Shown piece after piece: positions 46,018 to 55,089 of a stretch of DNA of 64,000 bases. Each line of letters begins with the position of its first letter. The first letter of the stretch is position 1. The stretch is from Cyanobium usitatum str. Tous. GTDB taxonomy: Bacteria; Cyanobacteriota; Cyanobacteriia; PCC-6307; Cyanobiaceae. The translations under genes were made by a program, and so were the position numbers. The notes below the pieces were generated by a model. The model did not search any database. It was not told where the DNA came from and worked only from the letters and a program-made list of their open reading frames with translations. The stretch covers positions 1 through 64,000 of the forward strand of contig NZ_PXXO01000008.1 in the NCBI RefSeq assembly GCF_003011885.1. Direction: 5' to 3'.

Positions 46018-46052
46018 TTCAGGACTTCAGATTCAGGACTGAAGATTCAGGA
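46018..46052. repeat. 14-bp direct repeats with an inverted repeat between convergent genes
   Basis: TTCAGGA recurs at 46018, 46032 and 46046, exactly 14 bp apart; the first two units differ only in TTCAGGACTTCAGA versus TTCAGGACTGAAGA. CTTCAG (46025-46030) and CTGAAG (46039-46044) form a 6-bp stem. It lies between the nuclease (+) and ygfZ (-) stops and overlaps the last codons of ygfZ, so it could act as a weak bidirectional terminator. Confidence 0.55.
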
Positions 46053-46988
46053 TTTACGGCCGGCACCGACCGGTGGATCAACCCAGGCTGGTGGGCGAGA
46101 TAGCTCCAGCAGCGCGCCATCGGCATCGGGGCCGGCGCGCAGGCAGGTTTGTTGAAGCGACTGGCGGCGCACCAGGGCTAGGCCAATCCAGAGGCCATCT
46201 TCCAGGGCCAGGCTGGAGGTGATCAGACCCGCCCGGGGGCTGCTGGCCTCGTCGCCCGTCAAGACTGTGCCTGGCTCTCCAGGCTCCTGGGTTCCGCGCC
46301 AGAACCAGCGCCGCAGCTGTTGTTTAACGCCGTCGTAGGTGGCGAGTTTGGCCAGGGTTTCCTGGCCCACGTAGCAGCCCTTGCTGAGGCTCACCCGGTC
46401 GGCGAGCCCTACTTCGAAGGGGTTGGTGTCGTCGTTGATCTCACCTGGGGCCGCCGGCACCCCCTGCTGGATGCGCCAACGCTGCTGCTCCCTGGCCGGC
46501 AGGGGCGCTCGATCGGCTAGCCAGGCGGGCAGCTCGGCGTTTGTCAGCAGGACCAACTGGCGGCCCAGCAACCAACCGCTGCCATCTTCTAGAGAAATCC
46601 AGCTCCTATCAGCAACCTGGGGCAGGGCGTCGCTGCCATCCCCAAGCGGAGTGATCAAACGCACCGGAGTTACCGGACCCAGTTGCACTCGATCGGCGGG
46701 AAACAGCACCCGCTCAAGGCCCTGCCAAAGGGCGGTGCCATCAGCGCCGCGCAGCAGCAGCCAGGCCCCATCCCTATCCACCAACACCTCAGCGAGGGCT
46801 CGCAGACGACCGGTGGCTGTGGTGCAACAGCTGGGTATCCAGCTGCCGGGCTGCTGGCCTTCGATTGCCGAGCTGGTTTGGCCGTGTAGAAATCTGCCCG
46901 AATCTGGGCCATCCAGGCGGATCAGGTAGCCCGCTTGTTCGGTTCGAGACGGGCCGCTGGGCTGCCAGCCCCAGGGATCGGAGCTCAT
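46047..46988 (-). CDS. ygfZ: Folate-binding protein YgfZ/GcvT-like
   Basis: 313 residues. The diagnostic motif KGCYVGQE is at about residue 202-209. N-terminal [10 protein letters not shown] matches the tetrahydrofolate-binding fold. YgfZ proteins help maintain certain Fe-S enzymes. The ATG overlaps the pyrE stop (ATGA) so it is the distal gene of a pyrE-ygfZ transcript. Confidence 0.88.
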   Translation of the reverse strand: MSSDPWGWQPSGPSRTEQAGYLIRLDGPDSGRFLHGQTSSAIEGQQPGSWIPSCCTTATGRLRALAEVLVDRDGAWLLLRGADGTALWQGLERVLFPADRVQLGPVTPVRLITPLGDGSDALPQVADRSWISLEDGSGWLLGRQLVLLTNAELPAWLADRAPLPAREQQRWRIQQGVPAAPGEINDDTNPFEVGLADRVSLSKGCYVGQETLAKLATYDGVKQQLRRWFWRGTQEPGEPGTVLTGDEASSPRAGLITSSLALEDGLWIGLALVRRQSLQQTCLRAGPDADGALLELSRPPAWVDPPVGAGRKS

Positions 46989-47605
46989 GAGTTGGCCAGG
47001 TCCGCGGCGGTGGCAGCCACCTCGTCCAGCAGAAACAGGCTGCGCAGCTCGAGCCCGGCAGCCGTCATCGCCTCGATCCCCCCCTCCTGGCGATCAACGA
47101 TTGTCACTACCCGGTTCACTGTGTAGCCAGCCTCCCGCAGCTGCTGCACGGCCTTTAGGGAAGAGCCGCCGGTGGTGACTACGTCTTCAAGCACGGTGAT
47201 GGTGCTTCCCGGTTCAGGCAGCGGCCCCTCCAGCCAGGCACCGGTGCCGTGGCCCTTGGCCTCTTTGCGCACGATCAGAGCATTGAGCTCCCGGCCCACC
47301 AAGGCAGCCATCATTGCCACTGCGCTCACCAAGGGATCTGCCCCCAGGGTGAGGCCGGCCACCGCCCGCGCTTCCGCTTCCACCTGCTCGAGCATTAGGG
47401 CGCCGAGCAGGGCCAAGCCGGTACCACTGAGGCTGACTGGCTTGCAATTGACGTAGTGGTGGCTGCTGCGCCCGGAGGCCAAGGTGAAGTTGCCGTGGCG
47501 GTAGGCCTGGGAGGCGAGCAGGGGAAGCAGGGCCAAGCGCATCTCTGCGGGGCTGGCAGTGAATGACGGGGCAGCCAGGGAAACGGTCGACAAGATCTGG
47601 TGCAT
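46985..47605 (-). CDS. pyrE: Orotate phosphoribosyltransferase
   Basis: Makes OMP from orotate and PRPP. 206 residues with the PRPP loop [24 protein letters not shown] and [21 protein letters not shown] at 47605; divergent from the exported repeat protein (53 bp apart). Confidence 0.93.
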   Translation of the reverse strand: MHQILSTVSLAAPSFTASPAEMRLALLPLLASQAYRHGNFTLASGRSSHHYVNCKPVSLSGTGLALLGALMLEQVEAEARAVAGLTLGADPLVSAVAMMAALVGRELNALIVRKEAKGHGTGAWLEGPLPEPGSTITVLEDVVTTGGSSLKAVQQLREAGYTVNRVVTIVDRQEGGIEAMTAAGLELRSLFLLDEVAATAADLANS

Positions 47606-47658
47606 TCGCGATTGGTTGATTAGTTTGCGACCATCACGACAGGATCAGCCCTGGGCTG

Positions 47659-48306
47659 ATGGGATCAATGGCTTACGGCACCAACTTAAGGTTCACTTTG
47701 GGTTTGGCCGTAGGCGCATGTTCCTCGGCAGTAGGCGCATGGCCCTCGGCCGTAGGCGCATGGTCTTCGGCCGTAGGCGCATGGTCTTCGGCCGTAGGCG
47801 CAATGTCTCTGGTAGGAGCCTTGGTCTCGAGCCCTGCAGCGGCGGGCCCAGTGGTTTGCACCACGACCTTGGAGGCCCCAAACAGCAGTGGGCAGGCACT
47901 CAATGGGGGAGCTGCCGGACCCGTTGAAGTTACCCGCTGTGGCGTCGTGCAGACCACGCCCCAGCTGATGGAGCAACGCTTTTTCAGCTACACGGCACCC
48001 TTTGCTCGCGGCGTGAGCCTCACCAATCAAATCACCGATCTATTCGGCATCGCCATGGGTGGTGGTGATGGCACCAGGGTGATGGGCTTCGGCTTCCCCG
48101 ATCAAACGATCATCTGGGATGGCACGGCAGTGGAAAATACTTATCAAGTGTTACTTCAGCAGCAGAGTGATCCCATGCCCTGGCGTACGGGGGATGTGTC
48201 AAACGGCTATTCCGGCAGCCTGGGATCCGCTGGCTCCCAGCCTGATGGCCCAGGCTGGCAGGATGGCGGTGCCAGCTACAGCGCTCCGGTGCGCGGCCTC
48301 TGGTAG
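47659..48306 (+). CDS. Exported protein of unknown function with heptad-repeat signal peptide
   Basis: 215 residues, no family recognised. Residues 1-62 look like a long signal peptide: one arginine near position 11, then five consecutive heptads of AVGA-x-x-S type (about 17-51), then LVGALVSSPAAAG with a plausible signal-peptidase site after AAA. The mature part has two early cysteines (VVCTTTLE; VTRCGVV), aromatic and glycine-rich stretches (FGIAMGGGDGTRVMGFGFPDQTI) and a glycine/serine-rich end. Likely secreted or periplasmic. The heptads are encoded by 21-bp DNA repeats. Confidence 0.6.
   Translation: MGSMAYGTNLRFTLGLAVGACSSAVGAWPSAVGAWSSAVGAWSSAVGAMSLVGALVSSPAAAGPVVCTTTLEAPNSSGQALNGGAAGPVEVTRCGVVQTTPQLMEQRFFSYTAPFARGVSLTNQITDLFGIAMGGGDGTRVMGFGFPDQTIIWDGTAVENTYQVLLQQQSDPMPWRTGDVSNGYSGSLGSAGSQPDGPGWQDGGASYSAPVRGLW
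47706..47810 (+). repeat. Five tandem 21-bp repeats inside a signal-peptide coding region
   Basis: Units start at 47706, 47727, 47748, 47769 and 47790. Units 3 and 4 are identical (GGCCGTAGGCGCATGGTCTTC); units 1 and 2 differ by a few bases and unit 5 diverges at its end. The length is a multiple of three, so copy-number change alters the hydrophobic core by seven residues without a frameshift. Confidence 0.9.
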
Positions 48307-48318
48307 CGCTGCTGGCGA

Positions 48319-48391
48319 GGGGGTCTAGCAATCTGGTGAATGCAGCGAACTCATAATTCGCCTTAGCCGAGTTCGATCCTCGGGACCCCCA
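48319..48391 (+). tRNA. trnM: tRNA-Met(CAT), probably elongator
   Basis: Cloverleaf by hand: acceptor GGGGGTC/GACCCCC (48319-48325 with 48384-48390) fully paired; D stem GCA/TGC; anticodon stem GCGAA/TTCGC with loop CTCATAA, anticodon CAT at 48352-48354; variable CTTAG; T stem CCGAG/CTCGG with TTCGATC loop; discriminator A48391. CCA is not encoded. The fully paired first acceptor pair argues against initiator tRNA, which has an unpaired first position. CAT could also be tRNA-Ile with modified C; the body resembles elongator Met of picocyanobacteria. Confidence 0.9.
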
Positions 48392-48480
48392 TTTCACCTT
48401 GGTTCAATCAACCCCTACGGTCTGATTGCCCAGCAACCCCTATCGTCAGAGCACTGCTGGCTCTCCTGGCGGAGCTTCCT

Positions 48481-49791
48481 GTGATTCAAGTCCTGGCGCT
48501 GGCCATTTTGCTGGCTCTGCTGGCTTTTTTTGCCGCTGGGGAATTCGCCCTGATTCGCCTGCGGCCTAGCCGGGTGCAGCAACTGCAGGAGGCGGGTGAG
48601 CCCGGTGCCCAAGCCGTTGCCAAGCTGCAGCATCGGCTCCGGCGAGTGCTGGTGGCTACCCAGCTGGGTACTGCGCTCGCTTTGGTGGCATTGGGCTGGG
48701 CCGGTCGCGGCTTGGCTGAACAGCTCGGCATAGCTATGGCCGCCAAAAGTGGTGCTGGAGCCATTCCCCAGGTTTGGCTTGATGCCGGTTTATTTCTTGT
48801 ACTGGTGTTGCTTGCCACCGTGCTGGGCGGCTTACTACCCAAGGCCTGGGTGTTGCATCGTCCCGAAAGCTCGGCTCTGCGACTGGCGCCGTTGCTGGCT
48901 GCGGTGAGTCGCAATCTGGCCCCCTTGCTTTCCCTGATTGAGCGTTGCAGCGGTGTGCTGCTGCACCTGCTCGGCTTACCCCGTAACTGGGATGAGCTGG
49001 TGCCTGCCCTGTCGGCTGGCGAGCTTGAAACCTTGATCGAAACCGGCAATGTCACCGGTCTGATGCCCGACGAACGCAACATTTTGGAGGGAGTCTTTTC
49101 GCTGAGGGACACCCTGGTGCGGGAGGTGATGGTGCCCCGATCCGGCATGGTCACCCTGCCCCTGGATGTGAGTTTTGCCGAGCTGATGCGCGAGGTCCAT
49201 GACACCGCCCACGCCCGCTTCCCGGTGATCGGCAGCTCCCTCGATGACGTGCGCGGCGTGCTGGACCTGCGGCGTCTTGCTGATCCCATTGCCAGGGGCA
49301 TGCTCAGCGCCGACACTCCCCTTGCTCCCTACATCACCCCCGTGGCGCTGGTGCAGGAGAGCACTTCCCTAGCGGAACTCCTGCCCCTGATTCGCAGTGG
49401 TCAGCCCCTGCTGGTGGTGGTTGATGAGCATGGTGGTACGGAGGGGCTGGTCACTGTGGCCGACCTCACCAGCGAGATTGTCGGAGAGGAAGAAGATTCC
49501 CTTGAGGCGGCCCAGGATCTGCAGAAACTCGGCGAAGGCTGCTGGTCGGTGGCAGGGGACCTGGAAATCTTCGAACTCAACAGGCAGCTGGCGCTGCAGT
49601 TGCCTGAGGCGGAAGGTCATCACACGCTTGCTGGCTTCCTGCTTGAGCGCTTGCAGCACATTCCCTCGGCAGGTGAAGGTTTGCGCTGGAAGGGCCACCA
49701 ATTTCGGGTGCTGGCCATGGATGGCCCGCGCATTGAGCGAGTACAGATCGAGCGTCCAGTCGTCGAACCGGAGCGCACCGAGGGCGGCTGA
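48481..49791 (+). CDS. CNNM/CorC (HlyC)-family transporter-like protein
   Basis: 436 residues from GTG 48481. DUF21 membrane domain (about 1-150; helices near 5-22, 58-80, 100-120) beginning LLALLAFFAAGEFALIRL, two CBS repeats (about 215-330; MVPRSGMVTLPLD, VVVDEHGGTEGLVTVADL) and a C-terminal CorC/HlyC domain (about 345-430). This family is implicated in Mg2+ or Co2+ efflux and is often misnamed hemolysin. The GTG start gives the usual short N-terminus. Confidence 0.85.
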   Translation: MIQVLALAILLALLAFFAAGEFALIRLRPSRVQQLQEAGEPGAQAVAKLQHRLRRVLVATQLGTALALVALGWAGRGLAEQLGIAMAAKSGAGAIPQVWLDAGLFLVLVLLATVLGGLLPKAWVLHRPESSALRLAPLLAAVSRNLAPLLSLIERCSGVLLHLLGLPRNWDELVPALSAGELETLIETGNVTGLMPDERNILEGVFSLRDTLVREVMVPRSGMVTLPLDVSFAELMREVHDTAHARFPVIGSSLDDVRGVLDLRRLADPIARGMLSADTPLAPYITPVALVQESTSLAELLPLIRSGQPLLVVVDEHGGTEGLVTVADLTSEIVGEEEDSLEAAQDLQKLGEGCWSVAGDLEIFELNRQLALQLPEAEGHHTLAGFLLERLQHIPSAGEGLRWKGHQFRVLAMDGPRIERVQIERPVVEPERTEGG

Positions 49792-49831
49792 TCAGCGGTC
49801 TGGGCCCCCGTACCCCCGATAATGCCCACAG

Positions 49832-50839
49832 TTGAGAGCCCCGGCCTTGAACCCTGTGCGCGTGGGTGTCATCGGCATCGGCAACATGGGTTGGCACCAC
49901 GCCCGGGTGCTGAGCCTGATCAAAGACGCCGAACTGGTTGGGGTGGCTGATCCAGATCGGAGCCGGGGACAGCTAGCTACCGAGCAGTTCGGTTGCCGCT
50001 GGTTCCCCTCCTACGAGGAAATGTTGCCCGAGGTGGACGCTGTTTGTATCGCCGTGCCCACCCTGCTTCACCATCGGGTCGGTTTGGCCTGCCTGAAGGC
50101 CGGGGTGCACGTGCTGATCGAGAAGCCGATCGCGGCCAGTCAGGAGGAGGCGGTTGAGTTGATCCATGCGGCTGAGCAGGCTGGTCGTCTGTTGCAGGTG
50201 GGCCATATCGAGCGCTTCAATCCCGCCTTCCGGGAATTGGTCAAAGTTGTGGCTAATGAGGAGGTGGTAGTGCTTGAAGCGCGCCGTCACAGTCCCAACC
50301 CAGACCGCGCTAATGACGTGTCGGTGGTGCTCGACCTGATGATTCACGACATTGACCTAGTGCTGGAGCTGGCTGGGGCGCCAGTGATTCGCCTGGCGGC
50401 GGCCGGCGGTCGCAGTGCTGAAGGGCCAATCGACTACGTCAACGCCACCCTGGCCTTTGCTAACGGTGTGGTGGCCAGCCTGACGGCCAGCAAGATGGCC
50501 CATCGCAAGATTCGCAGTCTTAGTGCCCACTGTCGCGGCAGCTTGGTAGAGACGGATTTTCTTAAGCGCACTTTGCACATTCATCGCCGCGCTCACGAGT
50601 CGGTGAGCGCAGATCACGGCGAGTTGGTTTACAGATCCGATGGAGTAATTGAAGAGGTCAGTACCACCTCCATTGAGCCCCTATACGCCGAACTAGAGCA
50701 TTTCCTCCAGTGCGTGCGGGGTGTTGAGACCCCAGCGGTTGATGGCTTGCAGGCTTCCCGGGCTTTGCAGCTGGCCGACCTGATTGAGCAGTGCGTCGAG
50801 CAGCCCAATCTCTGCATGAGCCTGGAGGCGCCGATCTAG
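49832..50839 (+). CDS. Gfo/Idh/MocA-family NAD(P)-dependent oxidoreductase
   Basis: 335 residues. Rossmann motif VGVIGIGNMGWHHARVL near the N-terminus, catalytic-site EKPIA (about 98-102) and GHIERFNPAF, then the alpha/beta substrate domain. Similar proteins act on sugar nucleotides such as UDP-N-acetylglucosaminuronate. The substrate is unknown. A good -10 hexamer GATAAT (49818-49823) lies so close to TTG 49832 that translation may start at TTG 49847 or GTG 49856 instead. The stop shares CTAG with the convergent giant gene. Confidence 0.83.
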   Translation: MRAPALNPVRVGVIGIGNMGWHHARVLSLIKDAELVGVADPDRSRGQLATEQFGCRWFPSYEEMLPEVDAVCIAVPTLLHHRVGLACLKAGVHVLIEKPIAASQEEAVELIHAAEQAGRLLQVGHIERFNPAFRELVKVVANEEVVVLEARRHSPNPDRANDVSVVLDLMIHDIDLVLELAGAPVIRLAAAGGRSAEGPIDYVNATLAFANGVVASLTASKMAHRKIRSLSAHCRGSLVETDFLKRTLHIHRRAHESVSADHGELVYRSDGVIEEVSTTSIEPLYAELEHFLQCVRGVETPAVDGLQASRALQLADLIEQCVEQPNLCMSLEAPI

Positions 50840-53800
50840 GTCGTCGAAGTTGCCCTTGCTACTGGGGTTATGTCCGGGCTAGTGAGCTGGCGCAGAGCTG
50901 CAAGCTGCCAGCGGCGGCAATCAGCTGGCGAAGCCAGATAAAATTGATCCCAGGCGTCTGCCTTATGCAGGCCGTATTGGGATTCAGGAATATTCGGGTG
51001 GCGTTGCTGCCAGCCCACCCGTACGGCGTGACCGATCACCACGTCTAACACCAGGTCGTCGTCAAATACCACCTCGGGATTAGCACCCATAAAGGTGATC
51101 AAGGTGAGCAGGGTTTCCGTGCATAGCTGGCGATAGTCCGGCGCTTCGATTTTGCTGAGTAGGTGATCGACAAGGGCGGCGAAATTACGTTCGCCAGGTG
51201 TCTTTTCACTCAATAGGGGACCGCTGTCCAGTCGGTTGCGCTTCTCCAGCTTGTCGCCGATGACGATGCCGTGGCAGTGGTGCAGTAGATCCCAGATGCC
51301 GGGATAGAAATCGCGGGGTACGCGCCCTAGGGCCCCGAGGCGCAGCCGGTGTTGCAACCAGCAGCCGCCCTTGGGTAGCTCTGCCAGGGGATCGGGAACG
51401 TCCCAACGCACCCGGCCGCTCACATGCAGTTGCTCCTGGCGCTGCAGGGAGGCTTTGGCATGTTCCAGGTCAGCCAGCACGGTCCGCAGCCGGCGCTGGA
51501 TGGCGTGGGGGGGTTGATCGCAAAGGGCCTCGAAGGCGTCGATGGGGTTGAGCCCGGCTTCGCTGGCCAGTTCGCCTGTCAGCAACAGCAGCAGCTGGCC
51601 CAGTTGCAGGGTGAGGCTGCCGCTCAGCAGGGCCGGCTCGTGGCGGGCCAGGCCGTCGAGGGCAAGTAGCAATTCCTGCTGCAGCATCCATTCACGGCCG
51701 TCTTCGCCGCTGTAGCGACGGATCATGGCGGCGATGCTGGCGCTGCCCTGGGGCTCGCTGATGCGCGAATCGCTGGTGTAGTTGCGACCTACCACCACCT
51801 GCTTCTGGCGCACCAGCAGGTCTGTGAGGGCATCTTCCAGCTGGGGATGGACCAGGTCCAGGGCGCCAGCCACCCGCCGCACCACGTTCCAGTCGGCTTC
51901 GGCCAGGGCGCGGCGGTAGACCTCCTCCAGCAGGTCATGCAGGCGTACTGGTTGGCTGCCGGCCGGTCCCTGCAGCCGGGAGTCGGGCCCTAGGCGCCGC
52001 ACCAGTTGCTCCAGCACTTCGCCCTGCTCTTCCAGGGAGGAGCTGCGCCAGAGCCGATCGGCGAGTTCGCCAATGCTGATGTCCTCGCGTTCGAGTTCTT
52101 GCTCCTCCTTGGCGCTAAGGGGGGTCTGGCTGGTACCAGCCCGCAACGGGGTGGGTATGGGTGCAGGCGGCAGAAGCACGGCCCCCGGCGCTTGGGCGGG
52201 CAGCTCCACCCAGCTGCCCTGGTCGATGAGTTCTGCCAGCGGGGCCAGCTGCACGGGGACGCCGTCCAGCAGGCCTGCCTGCAACTGCTGCCCCAGCCTT
52301 AGGAAGGCATCTGGGTTGGCCTGGAAGGCACCCTCGGCGATCGGCAGCAGCAGCAGCGGCGAGCCGCTTCCGCGCCAGTGGCGCTGCAACAGGCGCAGTT
52401 CGGCGGTCACGGCGTCCACGAGCTGCTCAGGATCGTCTGCCAGGTAGAAGGTGTCTTCCTCCAGCACGGCTGGGAAAAACGCAAAACAGCTGGTTCCCTG
52501 CCGGTAAAGGCGAGCCGTAGCCATGGTTTCCATCCGCACGGGTGGATGGCCGCTGAGGCCGAGGGCGGGGTTTGCACCTACCTGGGCCATCCGCATCGCC
52601 AGCTCCTGGGAGCCGCCGATGCGGATCGCCGGATTGGTACTGCTGGGGCCTGTGGTACTGCTGGGGCCATGGGCCAGGGGCAGTCCAGCTGCCTCCAGGC
52701 TGGCTGCGATAGCCGCGTTAGCTGGCACCAGCGCCACCAGCACCCGGTCGGCGCCAAGAGTGCTGGGCCGGCGTCGCCCGGTTGGATCTAGATCGTCTGG
52801 ACTTATTAATCCGGCTAGCAACAGGTCTGAGAGCCAGGTGAGGCTTTGGGTCCACAGCAAGGGCACGTTGGGGTTCGCCACTCGGCGCTGGCTGCCGGGC
52901 TGTTGCCGTTCGGCTGCTATGGCTGCTTCGGGAACGAGGTAGAGCTCGGGGAGCAGGGCGCCCTCCGCTTGCTCCAGGCTCACTTCATGGAGGCGCTGGC
53001 GCCATTGGCGGGCCTCTTCCCAGCGCTCTTCGCAGCAGGCCGTGATTAGTTCATAAGCCCAAAACAGGGGCCATTCGCATTCGATGTGCTCAAACTCCGC
53101 CAGTTCCTCCCGTTCGTAGTGCAGGCGGGTGTGGTCTTCGACCACGGTTTGGTGGCCATCTCGGCGGAAGCGTTTATATCCGTAGGCCCCACCCAGCTCG
53201 GCGCGAATCTTGGCGCGGGTGCGCCGCCTCAGCTCTGGGTCGTCCACGGCCCAGGCGGGATAGCCGATTACCGCTAGGCAGGCGCTGTCAACCTCCTTGC
53301 TCGCTGATTCCCGCGGCAGCAGGGCGTCCAGAGCCCGGCGCAGCCTCACGATGGCGTCGTGGGGGATCACCAGACAGCTGCGGCCATCACCGTGGGGTCC
53401 GTAGAGATCGAGTCCCTCCAGGGACTCCAGAGCGGCCTTGACCAGGCCAATCGAGCTGGCGTTGCGCTCTGGGAGGCCGTGGTTGCCTTTGTCGCCCCTT
53501 TCCCAAATGCCGTAGTCGGCTATGCGGTATGCACGGGCCACGTAGTACACCAGGTTTTGCACGAAGTCGCGCTCGTGGCTGCTTTGCACCACCACCAGGC
53601 CTGAGCGGGTCAGCTGGGCGAGTTGGAGCAGAAACAGCGCCGTGGCATCGAGTTGCAGATGCCCCCAGCCGTCATCGGCCACTACGGCAGCGCCGGTGGC
53701 CGTGTCGAACTTGGCGTGGATGGCATGCAGGCGATGCAGGCTGTGCTTGAAGCGCTCCACCTTCGGGGCCTGGCGCAGCATGGCGTTGAGCAGGCCGCGC

Positions 53801-54123
53801 ATCAGGTGCAGCACCCTCGCTTCAAGCTCGTATACGCGGCGACTGGCCCCCCGCAGGCGGCGATGGGCCAGGGCAAGTCCCCAGACGCATTGGATTGAAT
53901 AAACGCAGTCGCGCACCCAGGCGTCTGCGTAGTTGCCGTGCACGGTATTGGCGGTGCTGGCTGGCAGCAGTCCCGTAATCGGGTGTTGGCGGCTCAACAC
54001 CACCCGATCAATTTGACTATCCAAGTCTTGCAGCAGGACCCAGGCCTGAGCCGGATCCAAGGCGGCTGAAACGGCGGGTTCCGGCTGATGGGCCGGATTG
54101 TTCAGTGGCAGGGATTGCGCCAT
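50836..54123 (-). CDS. Large GH15 / phosphorylase-kinase alpha-like protein
   Basis: 1095 residues from ATG 54123. The first 330 residues (LPASTANTVHGNYADAWVRD, IECEWPLFWAYELI) fit the (alpha/alpha)6 barrel shared by glucoamylase (GH15) and the regulatory subunits of phosphorylase kinase. The later part (about 640-1090) is helical with no recognised catalytic motif and resembles the PhK alpha/beta C-terminal region. No eukaryotic-type kinase partner is nearby. Could be a glycogen-related hydrolase or a regulatory protein. A 6-residue repeat GPSSTTGPSSTN (near 490) is a low-complexity patch. Confidence 0.75.
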   Translation of the reverse strand: MAQSLPLNNPAHQPEPAVSAALDPAQAWVLLQDLDSQIDRVVLSRQHPITGLLPASTANTVHGNYADAWVRDCVYSIQCVWGLALAHRRLRGASRRVYELEARVLHLMRGLLNAMLRQAPKVERFKHSLHRLHAIHAKFDTATGAAVVADDGWGHLQLDATALFLLQLAQLTRSGLVVVQSSHERDFVQNLVYYVARAYRIADYGIWERGDKGNHGLPERNASSIGLVKAALESLEGLDLYGPHGDGRSCLVIPHDAIVRLRRALDALLPRESASKEVDSACLAVIGYPAWAVDDPELRRRTRAKIRAELGGAYGYKRFRRDGHQTVVEDHTRLHYEREELAEFEHIECEWPLFWAYELITACCEERWEEARQWRQRLHEVSLEQAEGALLPELYLVPEAAIAAERQQPGSQRRVANPNVPLLWTQSLTWLSDLLLAGLISPDDLDPTGRRRPSTLGADRVLVALVPANAAIAASLEAAGLPLAHGPSSTTGPSSTNPAIRIGGSQELAMRMAQVGANPALGLSGHPPVRMETMATARLYRQGTSCFAFFPAVLEEDTFYLADDPEQLVDAVTAELRLLQRHWRGSGSPLLLLPIAEGAFQANPDAFLRLGQQLQAGLLDGVPVQLAPLAELIDQGSWVELPAQAPGAVLLPPAPIPTPLRAGTSQTPLSAKEEQELEREDISIGELADRLWRSSSLEEQGEVLEQLVRRLGPDSRLQGPAGSQPVRLHDLLEEVYRRALAEADWNVVRRVAGALDLVHPQLEDALTDLLVRQKQVVVGRNYTSDSRISEPQGSASIAAMIRRYSGEDGREWMLQQELLLALDGLARHEPALLSGSLTLQLGQLLLLLTGELASEAGLNPIDAFEALCDQPPHAIQRRLRTVLADLEHAKASLQRQEQLHVSGRVRWDVPDPLAELPKGGCWLQHRLRLGALGRVPRDFYPGIWDLLHHCHGIVIGDKLEKRNRLDSGPLLSEKTPGERNFAALVDHLLSKIEAPDYRQLCTETLLTLITFMGANPEVVFDDDLVLDVVIGHAVRVGWQQRHPNIPESQYGLHKADAWDQFYLASPADCRRWQLAALRQLTSPDITPVARATSTT

Positions 54124-54182
54124 GGATGTCCCTATGCCAGTGGTAGGCCAGCCATATATTCTCCACCCCCACCTCACCCCTG

Positions 54183-54908
54183 ATGGCATCAACTGCAACT
54201 GAACCACTGCGCACCAGGGTTCTGGGGGTGCCGGTGAGCGTGTGTCCAGATGTGTTTGCAGCGGCCTTGGCCCTGCGGCAGCGGAGTGGTGGGCAGATCG
54301 TCACCCTGAATGCTGAGATGACGATGGCCGCTAAGGCCGATCCAGCCCTGGGGGCTGCCATCGCCGCGGCATCCCTGGTGATTCCGGATGGTGCCGGCGT
54401 GGTTTGGGCCCTAGGCCGCCAGGGCTACCGGGTGCGGCGCAGTCCTGGGATTGAGCTGGCCCGTGATTTGCTCACTCACGCGGCTTCCCATGGCTGGAGG
54501 GTGGCTTTGGTGGGCGCCTCACCGGAGGTGATGGAGCAGCTCACCGCGCGCTTGCGCCAGGAGCTTCCCGGACTAAAGCTGGTGCTCCATGCCCATGGCT
54601 ACCAACCGGCTGAAGCCTGGCCAGGCTTGGAGCAGCAGCTGCTGGCGGCTCGGCCTGACCTGGTGCTGGCCGCCCTAGGCGTACCCCGCCAGGAAACCTG
54701 GATTCAGCAGCTGCCTGGGCGCAGTGGCGGCCTCTGGATGGGCGTGGGCGGCAGCTTTGACGTTTGGGCTGGGGTCAAAAAAAGAGCCCCCGCTTGGATG
54801 GGAGCCCTGCAGATCGAATGGTTGTACCGGCTGATTCAGGAGCCCAGTCGCTGGCGCCGCATGCTCTCACTACCCAAATTTGCCTGGGAGGTGCTCAGGC
54901 AGGGCTGA
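54183..54908 (+). CDS. WecB/TagA/CpsF-family glycosyltransferase
   Basis: 241 residues of GT26. Signatures: VTLNAEMTMAAKADPAL, LVIPDGAGVVWALG, VALVGASPEVME and GVPRQETWIQQL, then GVGGSFDVWAG. Transfers N-acetylmannosaminuronate or a related sugar to a lipid carrier in envelope glycan synthesis; donor unknown. Divergent from the GH15-like gene (59 bp apart) and convergent with psbK (8 bp apart). Confidence 0.88.
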   Translation: MASTATEPLRTRVLGVPVSVCPDVFAAALALRQRSGGQIVTLNAEMTMAAKADPALGAAIAAASLVIPDGAGVVWALGRQGYRVRRSPGIELARDLLTHAASHGWRVALVGASPEVMEQLTARLRQELPGLKLVLHAHGYQPAEAWPGLEQQLLAARPDLVLAALGVPRQETWIQQLPGRSGGLWMGVGGSFDVWAGVKKRAPAWMGALQIEWLYRLIQEPSRWRRMLSLPKFAWEVLRQG

Positions 54909-54916
54909 GGCCGGAT

Positions 54917-55060
54917 TCAGCGAAAGCCGACGGATGCCTGCCACACGAAGGCAAGCAGCAGAAAGAACAGGGGAATGATCGGCAGGATGTCGACCAGTGG
55001 TCCGAAGGCTTGGTAGGCCTCGGGGAGTTGGGCCAGGGTTTGCAGGGCGTAGGTAGCCAT
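54917..55060 (-). CDS. psbK: Photosystem II protein K
   Basis: 47-residue precursor. Mature part begins near [19 protein letters not shown], followed by the helix [17 protein letters not shown]. The N-terminal 10-odd residues are removed in the family. Located directly downstream of tgt, a common cyanobacterial neighbour pair. PsbK is a single-helix subunit close to CP43. Confidence 0.95.
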   Translation of the reverse strand: MATYALQTLAQLPEAYQAFGPLVDILPIIPLFFLLLAFVWQASVGFR

Positions 55061-55089
55061 CCCGGAATTCACTGAGCTAGGGGCGGACG

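Noticed and set aside
47706-47810. CRISPR-like repeat array
   Set aside because: Units are directly adjacent without spacers and stay in the reading frame of an exported protein.
48319-48391. tRNA-Ile2 (lysidine-modified CAT)
   Set aside because: Anticodon CAT alone is ambiguous, but the body and variable loop resemble elongator tRNA-Met of picocyanobacteria; kept as Met with the alternative noted.
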